DNA from: CAZOEL01 sp964578835
GTDB lineage: Bacteria; Desulfobacterota; Syntrophobacteria; Syntrophobacterales; Syntrophobacteraceae
Assembly (NCBI GenBank): GCA_964578835.1
Contig: CAZOEL010000062.1
Location: 1 to 42,469 of the forward strand
Direction of reading: 5' to 3'
DNA: 42,469 nucleotides
Part shown: in pieces, positions 26,162 through 35,351 of the stretch
Layout: each line of letters starts with the position of its first letter
How positions within the stretch are numbered: position 1 is the first letter of the stretch
Made by a program: the position numbers and the translations under genes
The notes under the pieces: generated by a model
Told to the model about the DNA's origin: nothing
The model's input: the letters and a program-made list of their open reading frames with translations, nothing else
The model's database searches: none

Positions 26162-26332
26162 TCAAACTAAGCGCAGATCAGGCCGGAGTCCAACTGCAGA
26201 AAATTCCGGCTTTCCTCTTCACCCAGGAAAAGGGGAAAAGGCGTGATCTGCCGCAATAAGAAGGGGTGGAGGACATCCCGTTTGTAGATTCGGTCGAAGC
26301 TTATTGTTATCACATCGAAAAGGAGTCCCAAG

Positions 26333-27685
26333 ATGCTGGATCTTAAGGTTGTCAATGGAAATGTCTTCTTTCCCGGAGCCGGCTTTTTCTCAACCGAAGT
26401 GGGTGTAAAGGACGGGAAAATCGTCATGCTGGGAGACCAATTGCCCGAAGCCGCCCGAACCATCGATGCAGCCGGAAACCCTGTTATGCCGGGCGGTATC
26501 GATCCACACATCCATCTTGGCATCTTCAACGACTTCGCACTCGAATGTGAGAGCGAGACGAGAGCCGCGCTGGCCGGCGGCATCACTACGGTTGGAGTCT
26601 TCATGGGAGGCGGCGAATCCTACCTTCCTCAGCTCGGCTCACTCATTGAAATTGTAGAGAAGAAATCTTCTGTGGACCTTTTCTTCCACCTGAGCATATT
26701 CACTGAAGCGCAGATGGCCGAGATGGAGCAATACTACAAAGCCTTCGGCGTTACTTCCTTCAAGTTCTATATGGCCGGCGTCCGCGGTGTATTCCCTGGC
26801 GTTACGGACGGCTTTATTTATGAAGGATTCAAGAAAGTAGCCTCCATGGGCGATCGGGCAACGGCCTGCGTTCACTGTGAAGATCAGTCCCTGCTGGATG
26901 TCGCTTTTGACCAAGTCTGTCGTGAGACTCCCGATGGGACCTTGTGCGACTGGGCCAATGCGCATCCGAACATGGCAGAGGAAGAGGCGATCATGCGCGC
27001 TTACTACCTCGCCCAAAAGGCCGGCAACAGGCTCTACATCGTGCATATCTCCACAAAAGACGGCGCAGATCGTTTCGCCAGGCTCTGTAAAGACGGCGAT
27101 TGCAGGGCGTTTGGCGAAACCACTTCTGCGTATCTTTCCGTTGACAAAAACGATCAGATCGGACTCATGGGAAAAATGCTTCCGCCCTTGCGAGCCGGCT
27201 CCGATGTGGACGGCCTCTGGGACCGGGTCAGGGACAACACGATTCACTCCTTCGGCACAGACAACGTAAGCATGAATAAGGAGATCAAACAGTCGGAAAA
27301 AGGAATGCTCGGGGCCATGCCCGGCTATCCCATTCTCCAGACGCACCTTCCTGCCATCCTTACGGAGGGATACCATAAACGCGGCGTCTCGCTCGAAACC
27401 ATACTCACCAACGCCACGGCGAATCCGGCAAAGATATTTGGGCTTTACCCGAAGAAAGGCGCCATTGCAGTAGGGAGCGACGCCGACATCGTCGTCATGG
27501 ACCTCAACAAGGAAAAGACGGTAAAGAGCGATGAGCTTTATTCCTACGGTGATTTTTCTCTTTATGAGGGAAAAGTCCTCAAGGGATGGCCCTCTGTTGT
27601 TGTCAAAGGAGGACGGGTCGCCTATGAAAACGAGAAAATCACCATAGAGCCCGGAGCGGGATCCTATCTGCGGCGGACTCTGTAA
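26333..27685 (+). CDS. Hydantoinase/dihydropyrimidinase-family amidohydrolase
   Basis: This 450-residue metal-dependent hydrolase opens cyclic amides. All binuclear-site residues are visible: H59 and H61 in DPHIHLG, K144 in SFKFYM (the lysine that becomes carbamylated), H181 in ACVHCED, H238 in YIVHIS and D310 in FGTDN. The length fits D-hydantoinase and dihydropyrimidinase, and allantoinase is more distant. AAAGGAG lies eight bases before the ATG. It is the first gene of the second sigma-54 operon, so it probably hydrolyses the ring made or hydroxylated by the Mo hydroxylase. The exact substrate cannot be named. Confidence 0.9.
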   Translation: MLDLKVVNGNVFFPGAGFFSTEVGVKDGKIVMLGDQLPEAARTIDAAGNPVMPGGIDPHIHLGIFNDFALECESETRAALAGGITTVGVFMGGGESYLPQLGSLIEIVEKKSSVDLFFHLSIFTEAQMAEMEQYYKAFGVTSFKFYMAGVRGVFPGVTDGFIYEGFKKVASMGDRATACVHCEDQSLLDVAFDQVCRETPDGTLCDWANAHPNMAEEEAIMRAYYLAQKAGNRLYIVHISTKDGADRFARLCKDGDCRAFGETTSAYLSVDKNDQIGLMGKMLPPLRAGSDVDGLWDRVRDNTIHSFGTDNVSMNKEIKQSEKGMLGAMPGYPILQTHLPAILTEGYHKRGVSLETILTNATANPAKIFGLYPKKGAIAVGSDADIVVMDLNKEKTVKSDELYSYGDFSLYEGKVLKGWPSVVVKGGRVAYENEKITIEPGAGSYLRRTL

Positions 27686-27751
27686 AGAGACGGTTACAGG
27701 GGGCTGGCAGAGCGAAAAATGCAGCAATAGTGAACGGAAACTGGAGAGAAG

Positions 27752-28324
27752 ATGTACGAAATACGATTTCACGGCCGCGGAGGGCAGGGCGCAGTGCTGG
27801 CGTCGAAGATCCTGGCCAAGGCATTGGTGGAAGAGGGCAAATTCGTGATGGCGATTCCCTCCTTCGGTTTCGAGAGGAGGGGGGCGCCGGTCGCAGCCTT
27901 TCTCAGATTCAACGACAAGGAAATGAGGCAGCTTACCAATATCTACCATCCCGATTGCATCATCTGCCTCGACCCGACTCTTCCCCGGTCGGTCGATATC
28001 TTCTCCGGGATGAAAGAAGACGGCATATGGGTACAGGCTACAAAGAAGCCGCTCGATGAGCTCCAGAGGCCGGCGAATGTTTCGAAAGTGGGGCTTTGCG
28101 ATGCGTTCGGGATTGCCATGGACATCATGGGGCGCCCCATCACGAACTCGATCATGCTGGCTGCTTTCGCCAAGACTACAGGGATCGTGTCGCTCGAATC
28201 GCTCAACTACGGCATGGCCTCTGTGGCTTTTCGGGATGCGGCTCTGGAGAAGAATTTGGAAGCGGCTCAAAGAGCTTACAACGAAACGAAAATCTATGAG
28301 ACGGGTAGAAAGGAGACGCGATGA
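27752..28324 (+). CDS. 2-oxoacid:ferredoxin oxidoreductase, gamma subunit
   Basis: This 190-residue subunit has the PorG signature at its start (RFHGRGGQGAVLASKIL) and the conserved PSFGFERRGAPV segment. It is part of an oxygen-sensitive enzyme that decarboxylates a 2-oxoacid to an acyl-CoA and reduces ferredoxin. It is preceded by GGAGAGAAG, and its stop overlaps the next start by four bases. Pyruvate, a branched-chain or another oxoacid is possible, since the subunit does not decide the substrate. Confidence 0.92.
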   Translation: MYEIRFHGRGGQGAVLASKILAKALVEEGKFVMAIPSFGFERRGAPVAAFLRFNDKEMRQLTNIYHPDCIICLDPTLPRSVDIFSGMKEDGIWVQATKKPLDELQRPANVSKVGLCDAFGIAMDIMGRPITNSIMLAAFAKTTGIVSLESLNYGMASVAFRDAALEKNLEAAQRAYNETKIYETGRKETR

Positions 28325-28614
28325 AATTACAGGCGCGCAAGCCTTTTGACCTGGCGAGCATTCCCAATGATTTGTGTCCCATCTCCACGGTGTACAGCGA
28401 CCTCAAGACGGGCGACTGGCGAGCCGAGCGGCCGGTGGTGGATCGCGAGAGGTGCGTCAAGTGCGCGACCTGCTGGGTCTTCTGTCCAACGCAGTGCATC
28501 ACGGAGAAGCCCACCTGGTTCGAAGCGAACCTGGTGATTTGTAAGGGTTGTGGGATCTGCGCCCGTGAGTGCCCGCACAATGCAATCAACATGGTAGAAG
28601 AGACAGAGGATTAG
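28321..28614 (+). CDS. 2-oxoacid:ferredoxin oxidoreductase, delta (ferredoxin) subunit
   Basis: This 97-residue subunit has two classic [4Fe-4S] motifs, CVKCATCWVFCP and CKGCGICARECP, in the second half. The N-terminal half carries the usual PorD lead (KTGDWRAERPVVD). It is translationally coupled to the gamma gene and separated from alpha by three bases, so assembly in fixed ratio is expected. Confidence 0.94.
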   Translation: MKLQARKPFDLASIPNDLCPISTVYSDLKTGDWRAERPVVDRERCVKCATCWVFCPTQCITEKPTWFEANLVICKGCGICARECPHNAINMVEETED

Positions 28615-28617
28615 TCG

Positions 28618-29820
28618 ATGCCAAAGCCCATTGTTTGCGATGGAAACGAAGCGGCGGCCTGGGGCGTGGCCCGATCCCGCCCTGATATGGTGGCGGTCTA
28701 CCCGATCACTCCACAGTCCTCGCTGGCTGAATATATTTCACAGTTTGTCGCCGACGGAACCATCAACGCCGATCTCATGGACGTAGAAGGAGAGCATAGC
28801 GTCCTTTCCGTTCTCCAGGGCGCCTGCCTTGCCGGAGCCCGGACCTTCACCGCCACCTGCGGTCAGGGCCTTGCCTTCATGTTCGAGCCCTATTTCCGCA
28901 CTCCTCCGCTCAGGCTGCCCATCGTCATGTCGATCGTGACGAGGGACGGAATCACCCCGCAGTGCGTATGGGGCGGGCAGCAGGACGCGATGACCGTGCG
29001 CGAAGTCGGATGGATCCAGATGTACTGCGAAAATGTCCAGGAAGTTCTGGACACGGTCATCATGGCCTACAAGATCGCTGAGAACAAGGGAGTCATGCTG
29101 CCCGTAAATGTTTGCCATGACGGAAATTATCTCTCTTACGGCGTGACAAAGGCGGAAGTTCCGGACCAGGAGGATGTGGATTCGTTCCTGGGCGAAAAGA
29201 ATACGAACTGGCACGCAGCCCTCGATCCCGATCGGCCCATGGGCATCGATCCTCTCACGGGCGGCGCCGGGGGACCCGGTCCTGCTATGTTCGTGCGGTA
29301 CCGAAAGGGGCTCTGCAATGGGATGCAGAATGCTCTCCAAGTGATCCCGGAGGTTCACCGGGAGTGGGGAGAGCGGTTCGGCCGCTCTTATGCTCCGCTT
29401 GTGGAAGAGTACAGGCTCGACGGCGCCGACTTCGCGGTGGTGACCCTGGGGAGCATGACCGGAGCTGCGAAGGATGCAGTGGACGAAGCGCGAAAAGCGG
29501 GCAAGAAGGTGGGGCTCATCAAGATCAAAACTTTCCGACCGTTTCCCCTCGATGCCATGCTTACTGCGGTTTCCAAAGTGAAGGCCATCGGAGTGGTGGA
29601 CCGGTCCGTAAGCTTCGGGTGGAACACGGGGCCCGTCTACCAAGAGGCGCTCTCGACGCTCTATCGGATGAATGCGCGAATCCCCGCCGTCAGCTTCATC
29701 GGAGGACTCGCCGGATCGGACCTTACCGTCGATCATTTCGGCAGAGTCATCGAGATAACCGGCAATGCCCTTAAGAAAGAGCCTTCCGGCGAGACCATCT
29801 GGTTGAACGAAAACGATTAG
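28618..29820 (+). CDS. 2-oxoacid:ferredoxin oxidoreductase, alpha subunit
   Basis: This 400-residue subunit has the transketolase-type pyrimidine domain (GNEAAAWGVARSRPDMVAVYPITPQS...; conserved YPITPQS, VEGEHSVLS and CGQGLAFM) and a C-terminal domain III (KVGLIKIKTFRPFP, VVDRSVSFGWNTGPVYQE). This is the PorA architecture. AGAGGA precedes the ATG. Unusually, the beta gene does not follow directly; an FAD oxidoreductase gene lies between. Confidence 0.94.
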   Translation: MPKPIVCDGNEAAAWGVARSRPDMVAVYPITPQSSLAEYISQFVADGTINADLMDVEGEHSVLSVLQGACLAGARTFTATCGQGLAFMFEPYFRTPPLRLPIVMSIVTRDGITPQCVWGGQQDAMTVREVGWIQMYCENVQEVLDTVIMAYKIAENKGVMLPVNVCHDGNYLSYGVTKAEVPDQEDVDSFLGEKNTNWHAALDPDRPMGIDPLTGGAGGPGPAMFVRYRKGLCNGMQNALQVIPEVHREWGERFGRSYAPLVEEYRLDGADFAVVTLGSMTGAAKDAVDEARKAGKKVGLIKIKTFRPFPLDAMLTAVSKVKAIGVVDRSVSFGWNTGPVYQEALSTLYRMNARIPAVSFIGGLAGSDLTVDHFGRVIEITGNALKKEPSGETIWLNEND

Positions 29821-29840
29821 AACCTATTGAGGGAACGATC

Positions 29841-31103
29841 ATGTCCCAGACAAAATATCTCATTGTCGGAAGCAGCCACGCGGGTCTTTCAGCCGTGGAA
29901 GCGATTCGCCTGTACGATCAGGAAGGCTCCGTCACTTTGGTTTCCGGCGAAAAAGCCTATCCCTATTCCCCAACGATTCTTCCTTACCTGGTCTCCGGAA
30001 TGGTTCAAGACGATCGCATATTTCTCCGGGATCAGGCCTATTTCGACAAGCGCGGGATACGGTTCATAAACGATTCGATCATGACCGCCATAGATCCCGC
30101 AAAGAAGAGCGTCGCTTTGGAGTCAGGCCAAAACATAGGCTACGAAAAGCTTCTTATTGCAACAGGCGCCGCGCCGGACACTCCTCCCATCCCAGGGCTC
30201 AAAGAGTGTCGGCACTTCAAGCTCAGAACGTTCAATGACGCCATCGAAATCAGGAAGGCGCTCTCGAAAGGAAGCTCCGCCATTGTGCTCGGGGGCGGCC
30301 TTATCGGCATGCATGCGGCCGAGAACATGGCTCATGCCGGATTGAAGGTGACTGTGGTGGAAATGCTTCCGCAGGTCCTTCCGGCCTATTTCGATCCCTT
30401 GGCGGCGGGTCTTATCCAGAAGGCGTTTACAGATCAAGGGGTCAAGATCCTCACGGGAAGTCCCGTAACCCACGTGACTTCGGCGAACGGGGCGTGCGCC
30501 GTATCGCTTCAAAACGGACTGGATCTTTCCGCGCACATCCTGCTCGTAGCAACCGGAGCTCGCCCAAGGATCTCTTTCCTGGAGAAATCTCCTGTGAAGT
30601 ATGATGCCGGAATTCTTGTGAATGAAAGGATGCGGACGAACGTGGACAATATCTGGGCTGCAGGCGATGTGGCGCAGGCAAGGAGCTTCCTAGGCCCGGA
30701 GAAGATCCTGAACGGCATACTGCCCGATGCGGTTGAACAGGGTCGAATCGCCGGCATGGATATGGCCGGAGATCCCGCCCTCAAGGCATATGCAGGCGGG
30801 ATGCCCATGAATACGTACAGCTTCTTTGGAAATCGCGCTTTCTCGGTTGGCTCCAGCCTGATCGATGAATCCGAAGGAGGAGTAGACGTGGACAGGCTCT
30901 ATTCACCCGCGGGCCTGAAGTATCAGAAGCTTGTCTTTAAAGAGGACAGGCTGATCGGGGCATCGGCTATCAATGCGGCGCTCGATCCCGGCGTCGTCTG
31001 CCGGATGATCCAGGAGAAGGTTGAGCTTGGCGAGGCGAAAAGGATGTTTGCAGGTTCTCCGCTCGAATCGGGACGGACAATCATGTCCAGACTCTGGCGC
31101 TAA
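29841..31103 (+). CDS. FAD/NAD(P)-dependent oxidoreductase within the oxoacid oxidoreductase locus
   Basis: This 420-residue flavoprotein has an FAD-binding start (YLIVGSSHAGLSAVEAIRL), a second dinucleotide-binding motif (AIVLGGGLIGMHAAENMAHAG) and the FAD-ribityl motif (IWAAGDVAQA). It belongs to the two-dinucleotide-fold group with NADH:rubredoxin and ferredoxin-type reductases and coenzyme A-disulfide reductase relatives. I see no CxxxxC redox disulfide. Its place between the alpha and beta genes suggests electron transfer between ferredoxin and NAD(P), or a new partner of the complex. Confidence 0.88.
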   Translation: MSQTKYLIVGSSHAGLSAVEAIRLYDQEGSVTLVSGEKAYPYSPTILPYLVSGMVQDDRIFLRDQAYFDKRGIRFINDSIMTAIDPAKKSVALESGQNIGYEKLLIATGAAPDTPPIPGLKECRHFKLRTFNDAIEIRKALSKGSSAIVLGGGLIGMHAAENMAHAGLKVTVVEMLPQVLPAYFDPLAAGLIQKAFTDQGVKILTGSPVTHVTSANGACAVSLQNGLDLSAHILLVATGARPRISFLEKSPVKYDAGILVNERMRTNVDNIWAAGDVAQARSFLGPEKILNGILPDAVEQGRIAGMDMAGDPALKAYAGGMPMNTYSFFGNRAFSVGSSLIDESEGGVDVDRLYSPAGLKYQKLVFKEDRLIGASAINAALDPGVVCRMIQEKVELGEAKRMFAGSPLESGRTIMSRLWR

Positions 31104-31147
31104 TCGAGGCGGCCCTCCGGGGGCCTCGGCTATAAGGAGATGCTGTT

Positions 31148-32479
31148 TTGGGGAAAAGTTACCATACCATTACGTTCCATTCCGAAAGATGCGACGGCTG
31201 CGGCGATTGTGTCAAGGCCTGCTCCCTGGCGAAGAGCGGGACCGATGATCCCGCGCACTCGCGCATACAAGCGCCGAAGGACTCCTATGAGTCCACGTAC
31301 GGCCTCGCTTTGTGCCGACAGTGCGGCGATCCGCGGTGCGTTATGAATTGTCCGGCCGGGGCTCTGAGCAAAGACGAGGATACCGGCGTCGTACAATGGG
31401 ACGAAACCAGGTGCGTTGGCTGTCAGCTTTGTACGCTGGCTTGCGCCTATGCCGGCATTACCTACAATCCAGCGACCAATCAGGTCATGAAATGCGACAT
31501 GTGCGGCGGCGACCCGCTCTGCGTCAAAAGTTGCAAGACCCAAGCCTTGGAGCTCAAGGTCGGAGCGGATATCTTCAATGCCTGGGGAGATTATGAAGAC
31601 CTCTTTGTCCCCGGTCTTTCCTCATGCCTCGGGTGCAATTCGGAGCTCGTCATCCGGCATACTTTGAGGCGGTTGGGGTCGAACACGGTCGTGGCCATAC
31701 CACCCGGCTGCGTGGCCGGAGTCGGAGCAGTCGGAGTGAACGGCATTACCGCCACAAAAACCCCGTCTTTCCATCCGCTCCTCACGAACACCGCCTCCAT
31801 GCTTGCTGGAATTCGTCGTTATTACAACCGGATCGGCCGGGACGTGACCATGCTGGCCTTTGCGGGAGACGGCGGAACGGCCGATGTAGGGTTTCAGTCC
31901 CTCTCCGGCGCGGCTGAGCGCGGAGAGCAGATGATCTACATCTGCGTGGATAACGAAGGCTACATGAACACGGGCGTTCAACGCTCATCGACTACCCCTT
32001 ACGGCGCCTGGACTTCGACGACGCCCGTGGGGTCCGTCCTGAGAGGGAAGACAAGAGACGCCAAACCGCTCCCGGTTATCATGATGATGCACAACTGCGA
32101 GTATGTGGCCACGGCTTCCACCGCGTTCATGGACGATTATTACCAGAAGCTCGAAAAGGCTATTGTGGCGGCCAAAAGGGGCATGGCCTACATCCATGTC
32201 TTCTCGCCCTGTCCGACTGGGTGGCGCTTTTCACCATCCCAGTTGATCGAAGTGGGGCGAAAGGCTGTCGAATGCAATCTGGTCCCACTGTGGGAATACG
32301 ATCCGGACGAAGACGGCCTTCGGTTCACCCACCCGGTGGATAATCCCCGCCCGGTCAAGGAGTACCTCCGACTGATCGGTAAATACCGTCATTTGGACAG
32401 TGAGCAGATCGATCACATTCAGAAGACGGCCGAGACGAGAGTGCAAATGCTGGAGCATTTTTCAGAAGAAAGAGTCTAG
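31148..32479 (+). CDS. 2-oxoacid:ferredoxin oxidoreductase beta subunit fused to a four-cluster ferredoxin
   Basis: This 443-residue fusion has two parts. Residues about 1-135 hold four [4Fe-4S] motifs in the HycB/DmsB style (CDGCGDCVKAC, CRQCGDPRCVMNC, CVGCQLCTLAC, CDMCGGDPLCVKSC). The rest is a PorB with its Cys-rich entry (SSCLGCNSEL), a GDGGTADVG thiamine-diphosphate motif and DNEGYMNTGVQRSSTTP. The start is TTG at 31148 with AAGGAG eight bases upstream and no ATG nearby. A separate delta ferredoxin is also encoded, so the enzyme would hold an unusually long cluster chain. It probably links oxoacid oxidation to another carrier or to the neighbouring flavoprotein. Confidence 0.92.
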   Translation: MGKSYHTITFHSERCDGCGDCVKACSLAKSGTDDPAHSRIQAPKDSYESTYGLALCRQCGDPRCVMNCPAGALSKDEDTGVVQWDETRCVGCQLCTLACAYAGITYNPATNQVMKCDMCGGDPLCVKSCKTQALELKVGADIFNAWGDYEDLFVPGLSSCLGCNSELVIRHTLRRLGSNTVVAIPPGCVAGVGAVGVNGITATKTPSFHPLLTNTASMLAGIRRYYNRIGRDVTMLAFAGDGGTADVGFQSLSGAAERGEQMIYICVDNEGYMNTGVQRSSTTPYGAWTSTTPVGSVLRGKTRDAKPLPVIMMMHNCEYVATASTAFMDDYYQKLEKAIVAAKRGMAYIHVFSPCPTGWRFSPSQLIEVGRKAVECNLVPLWEYDPDEDGLRFTHPVDNPRPVKEYLRLIGKYRHLDSEQIDHIQKTAETRVQMLEHFSEERV

Positions 32480-32686
32480 CGCGTCTTAAGCGCCTAGAGT
32501 TATAGCGCCTCCCCTATTCATGCGGACCGGCAAGGGCGCCGCCACCTTTGGAGCTGGCAATTTCACTCCGCTCACAAAGATGGCCGGCGTCCCTGACCGA
32601 AAATTCAAATCCAGCGATACTTCAAGTTGAGCCTTCAGAAAAGCTGACATTCAAAGCGCGTTGCACTCTCTTTTTAGAGATGGCCG

Positions 32687-32715
32687 GAGTGGGCGGCGAA
32701 TAACGCTCCACTCCT
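32687..32715. other. Hairpin before the molybdenum oxidoreductase genes
   Basis: GGAGTGGGCG pairs with CGCTCCACTCC (one bulged base) around an eight-base loop. It follows the beta-subunit gene by about 200 bases and precedes the next ATG by 38. No T-run follows, so attenuation or mRNA processing is as likely as termination. The remaining gap holds no gene; AGATGGCCGG occurs twice (near 32578 and 32679). Confidence 0.45.
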
Positions 32716-32752
32716 TGAAACTTGTAGCGAATTTAAAACTGGAGAAAGTTAT

Positions 32753-35338
32753 ATGAAGAGTCAGCCGGTCCAGAATTCAATGAAACCCGGAAAGTGGGTT
32801 CCATCCACATGCAAGATGTGCCTTCATTCCTGTAACATATTGGTCCACGTTACCGAGCAGGGCGTCGTGAACAAGGTTGAAGGGAATCCCACCAGTGTCA
32901 GCAACAATGGACGCCTGTGTCCCAAAGGGAACTGCTCTTTGATGCGTCTCTACGATCCTCAGAGGATCAAGACGCCTCTCAAACGCACCAATCCCAAAAA
33001 AGGACCCAAGGAAAACCCGAGATGGAAGCCGATCAGCTGGGATGAGGCTTTCGATATTGTCGCAAAAGAGCTCAAAAAGACTCTGGATGATGATCCCCGC
33101 AAACTGCTTCCGGCCATAAACGATTTCCAAAAGCTTTATCTTTGGGCCTGGCCTGCCGCCTTCGGAGGAAACGCCAATTATTTCACGGTGGTCGGAACCT
33201 ACTGCGGCGGCGGGTATCACCCCATGAACGGCATGATTCACTCGAGCTTTGCCGCAGCAAACGACCCCGATTACTGCAATTATTGGATGAACGTAGGGGG
33301 AGGCGACGGCTTTTCTTCCCATCTTCATGTGACCTCGGCCGCCAATTATATGGCCAAGGCCAGAGTCGAGCGCGGAATGCGGGTGGTGATCGTCGAGCCG
33401 AGGCTTTCCATCGGCGCGGCAAAGGCGGATGAATGGATTCCGATCCGCCCCGCCACCGACCGGCAGTTTGCTCTCGGTCTGTGCCATGTGCTCATGAAAG
33501 AAAAGCTCTACGACGAGGAGTTCCTCAAAAAAGACACCAACGCCGTTTACCTTGTCGGCCTGAGCGGCTACTTTGTTCGGAGCAAAGCGAACAATAAATG
33601 CATGGTCTGGGATACTGTAGACCAGAAGGCCAAAGAGTGGGATGACCCCTCCATCAAGGATTTTGCTCTGGAAGGCAATTTTGAGGTGGAAGGCGTGAAG
33701 GCGCGTCCTGCTTTTCAGGTATTCAAGGATAAGCTTGCCGACTGCACGCCTCAAAATATTTCGGAGATCACAACAGTTCCCGCCGAGACTATCGAGCGCA
33801 TCGCGCGGGAGTTTTATGCCGCCGCTCAGATAGGGTCCACCATCAAGATCGAAGAGCGATCGCTCCCTTTAAGACCTTCTGCTTTCAACTACTACCGCGG
33901 CGCTCAGGGACATAAATACGGCAGCATGGCGAACCACGCCTATAAGCTGGTCAATTTCCTTTTGGGAAATATCGATGCTCCCGGAGGACATGTGGGCGTC
34001 ACCCTCGACGATCAGCAGGTGGATAACGGGCATGTCTTCCCGGGCAGTGACGGCATGATCAAACCGATGCCCCATCAGCTCCACCCCGAAATCCCCTTCG
34101 CCTACCCTCCCAATACCACGCATCTCATGGACTATTTCCCCCTTGGAGTGGATCCGGGGCATCTGAATAACGTAACTTTCTTTGAGCCCGAGCGCTTCGG
34201 CTACAACTTCTCTCCGGATACTATGCTCATAGCCCATTCCAACCCGCTCTGGAACATGAACGGCGATCAGGAGCGTTACTTCGAGATGATGAAGAAAATG
34301 CGGTTCATTGTTGCAATCGACATCGTGCTCAATGAATCGACGGTTTGGGCCGATATCGTCCTTCCGGCCGACGATACGCTCGAGGGTTGGAATATGACCA
34401 TGATCGAGCCGCCCAACACCGAAGGGCAGTGCCTGCGTCAGCCCGTAGTCCCTCGTCTTTACGACACCAAGAGCGAAGAGGAAATCTTCTGGGAGATCTC
34501 CGAGAGGATCGGCATCCTGGATACCTGGAATCAGATAGTCAACTTCGCCTGTGGATTCCATCAGAAACCGGAGCTCATGCTCGAGCCCGGCAAGAAGTAC
34601 ACTGATAAGGATATTGCAGAGAGAAAAGGGCTTCTCTGGAACGGCAAACCGCTCGAATGGTACATGGAGCACGGCCATTCGGTCACAAAGCGTAGGCCTG
34701 ACAAGTGGTATCGAACCTGGGAGGGAATGAGGCTCCATTTCTATCTCGAGTATATCCTGGAACAGCGCGACGGCCTCAAAGAGAAGATGGAAGCCGCCAA
34801 CGTTCCTTTCCGGAACGAATGGTGGTGGGACGACTATCAGGCGTTGCCGGATGCGCGGCTCGATCCCGTGCATGAGGAGCCCAAAGAGTATGATCTGTAC
34901 GCTATCACGTTCAAAGATGTGCAGATAAACTTCAGTGAAAACCTGAGCATCCCATGGATATCCGACATCGTCTACAAAGATCCCGTGCATATGGGAATCC
35001 TCATCAATCCTCAGGCTGCGGCGGTTCGAGGCATACAGGACGGCGACGTCATCGAGATTGCTTCCGCCTACGGAAAAATCCTCGGCCTGGCCAAGGTGAC
35101 GCAGGGAGTCCATCCGGAAACGGTGGCGATTTCAAACGCTCTGACTCGCTGGGTGGACTATCACGCAGTGATAAAGCCTGGTGGGGGTAACTTCAACCGG
35201 CTTCTTCCGGCCGATTTGAAAAATACCGACGCGTGCAGCGGCCAGATGGAGACGGTCGCCAAAGTGAAGGTGACCAAGCTTCGCTCCAGGCCTGAGAACG
35301 CCGAGCAGTATCTTAAGAGCCATTTCTACGCAAACTAG
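32753..35338 (+). CDS. Mo/W-bisMGD oxidoreductase, catalytic subunit
   Basis: This 861-residue enzyme belongs to the DMSO reductase family. An N-terminal [4Fe-4S] is bound by C20, C23, C27 and C55 (STCKMCLHSCN and RLCPKGNC). C151 in TYCGGGYHPMNG is the likely metal ligand. The C-terminal part has the molybdopterin dinucleotide-binding barrel (HMGILINPQAAAVRGIQDGD). There is no Tat signal peptide, so the subunit should face the cytoplasm. With the following Fe-S and NrfD-type genes it forms a three-part complex like polysulfide/thiosulfate reductases, but the substrate cannot be assigned. GGAGAAAG precedes the ATG. Confidence 0.9.
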   Translation: MKSQPVQNSMKPGKWVPSTCKMCLHSCNILVHVTEQGVVNKVEGNPTSVSNNGRLCPKGNCSLMRLYDPQRIKTPLKRTNPKKGPKENPRWKPISWDEAFDIVAKELKKTLDDDPRKLLPAINDFQKLYLWAWPAAFGGNANYFTVVGTYCGGGYHPMNGMIHSSFAAANDPDYCNYWMNVGGGDGFSSHLHVTSAANYMAKARVERGMRVVIVEPRLSIGAAKADEWIPIRPATDRQFALGLCHVLMKEKLYDEEFLKKDTNAVYLVGLSGYFVRSKANNKCMVWDTVDQKAKEWDDPSIKDFALEGNFEVEGVKARPAFQVFKDKLADCTPQNISEITTVPAETIERIAREFYAAAQIGSTIKIEERSLPLRPSAFNYYRGAQGHKYGSMANHAYKLVNFLLGNIDAPGGHVGVTLDDQQVDNGHVFPGSDGMIKPMPHQLHPEIPFAYPPNTTHLMDYFPLGVDPGHLNNVTFFEPERFGYNFSPDTMLIAHSNPLWNMNGDQERYFEMMKKMRFIVAIDIVLNESTVWADIVLPADDTLEGWNMTMIEPPNTEGQCLRQPVVPRLYDTKSEEEIFWEISERIGILDTWNQIVNFACGFHQKPELMLEPGKKYTDKDIAERKGLLWNGKPLEWYMEHGHSVTKRRPDKWYRTWEGMRLHFYLEYILEQRDGLKEKMEAANVPFRNEWWWDDYQALPDARLDPVHEEPKEYDLYAITFKDVQINFSENLSIPWISDIVYKDPVHMGILINPQAAAVRGIQDGDVIEIASAYGKILGLAKVTQGVHPETVAISNALTRWVDYHAVIKPGGGNFNRLLPADLKNTDACSGQMETVAKVKVTKLRSRPENAEQYLKSHFYAN

Positions 35339-35351
35339 GGAGGATAATGAT

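Noticed and set aside
26639..28270. 543-residue antisense open frame over the amidohydrolase and gamma subunit
   Set aside because: It is a shadow of strongly biased codon use in two well-recognised genes and itself resembles no family. The long antisense frames at 21261-22274 and 33869-35113 are rejected for the same reason.
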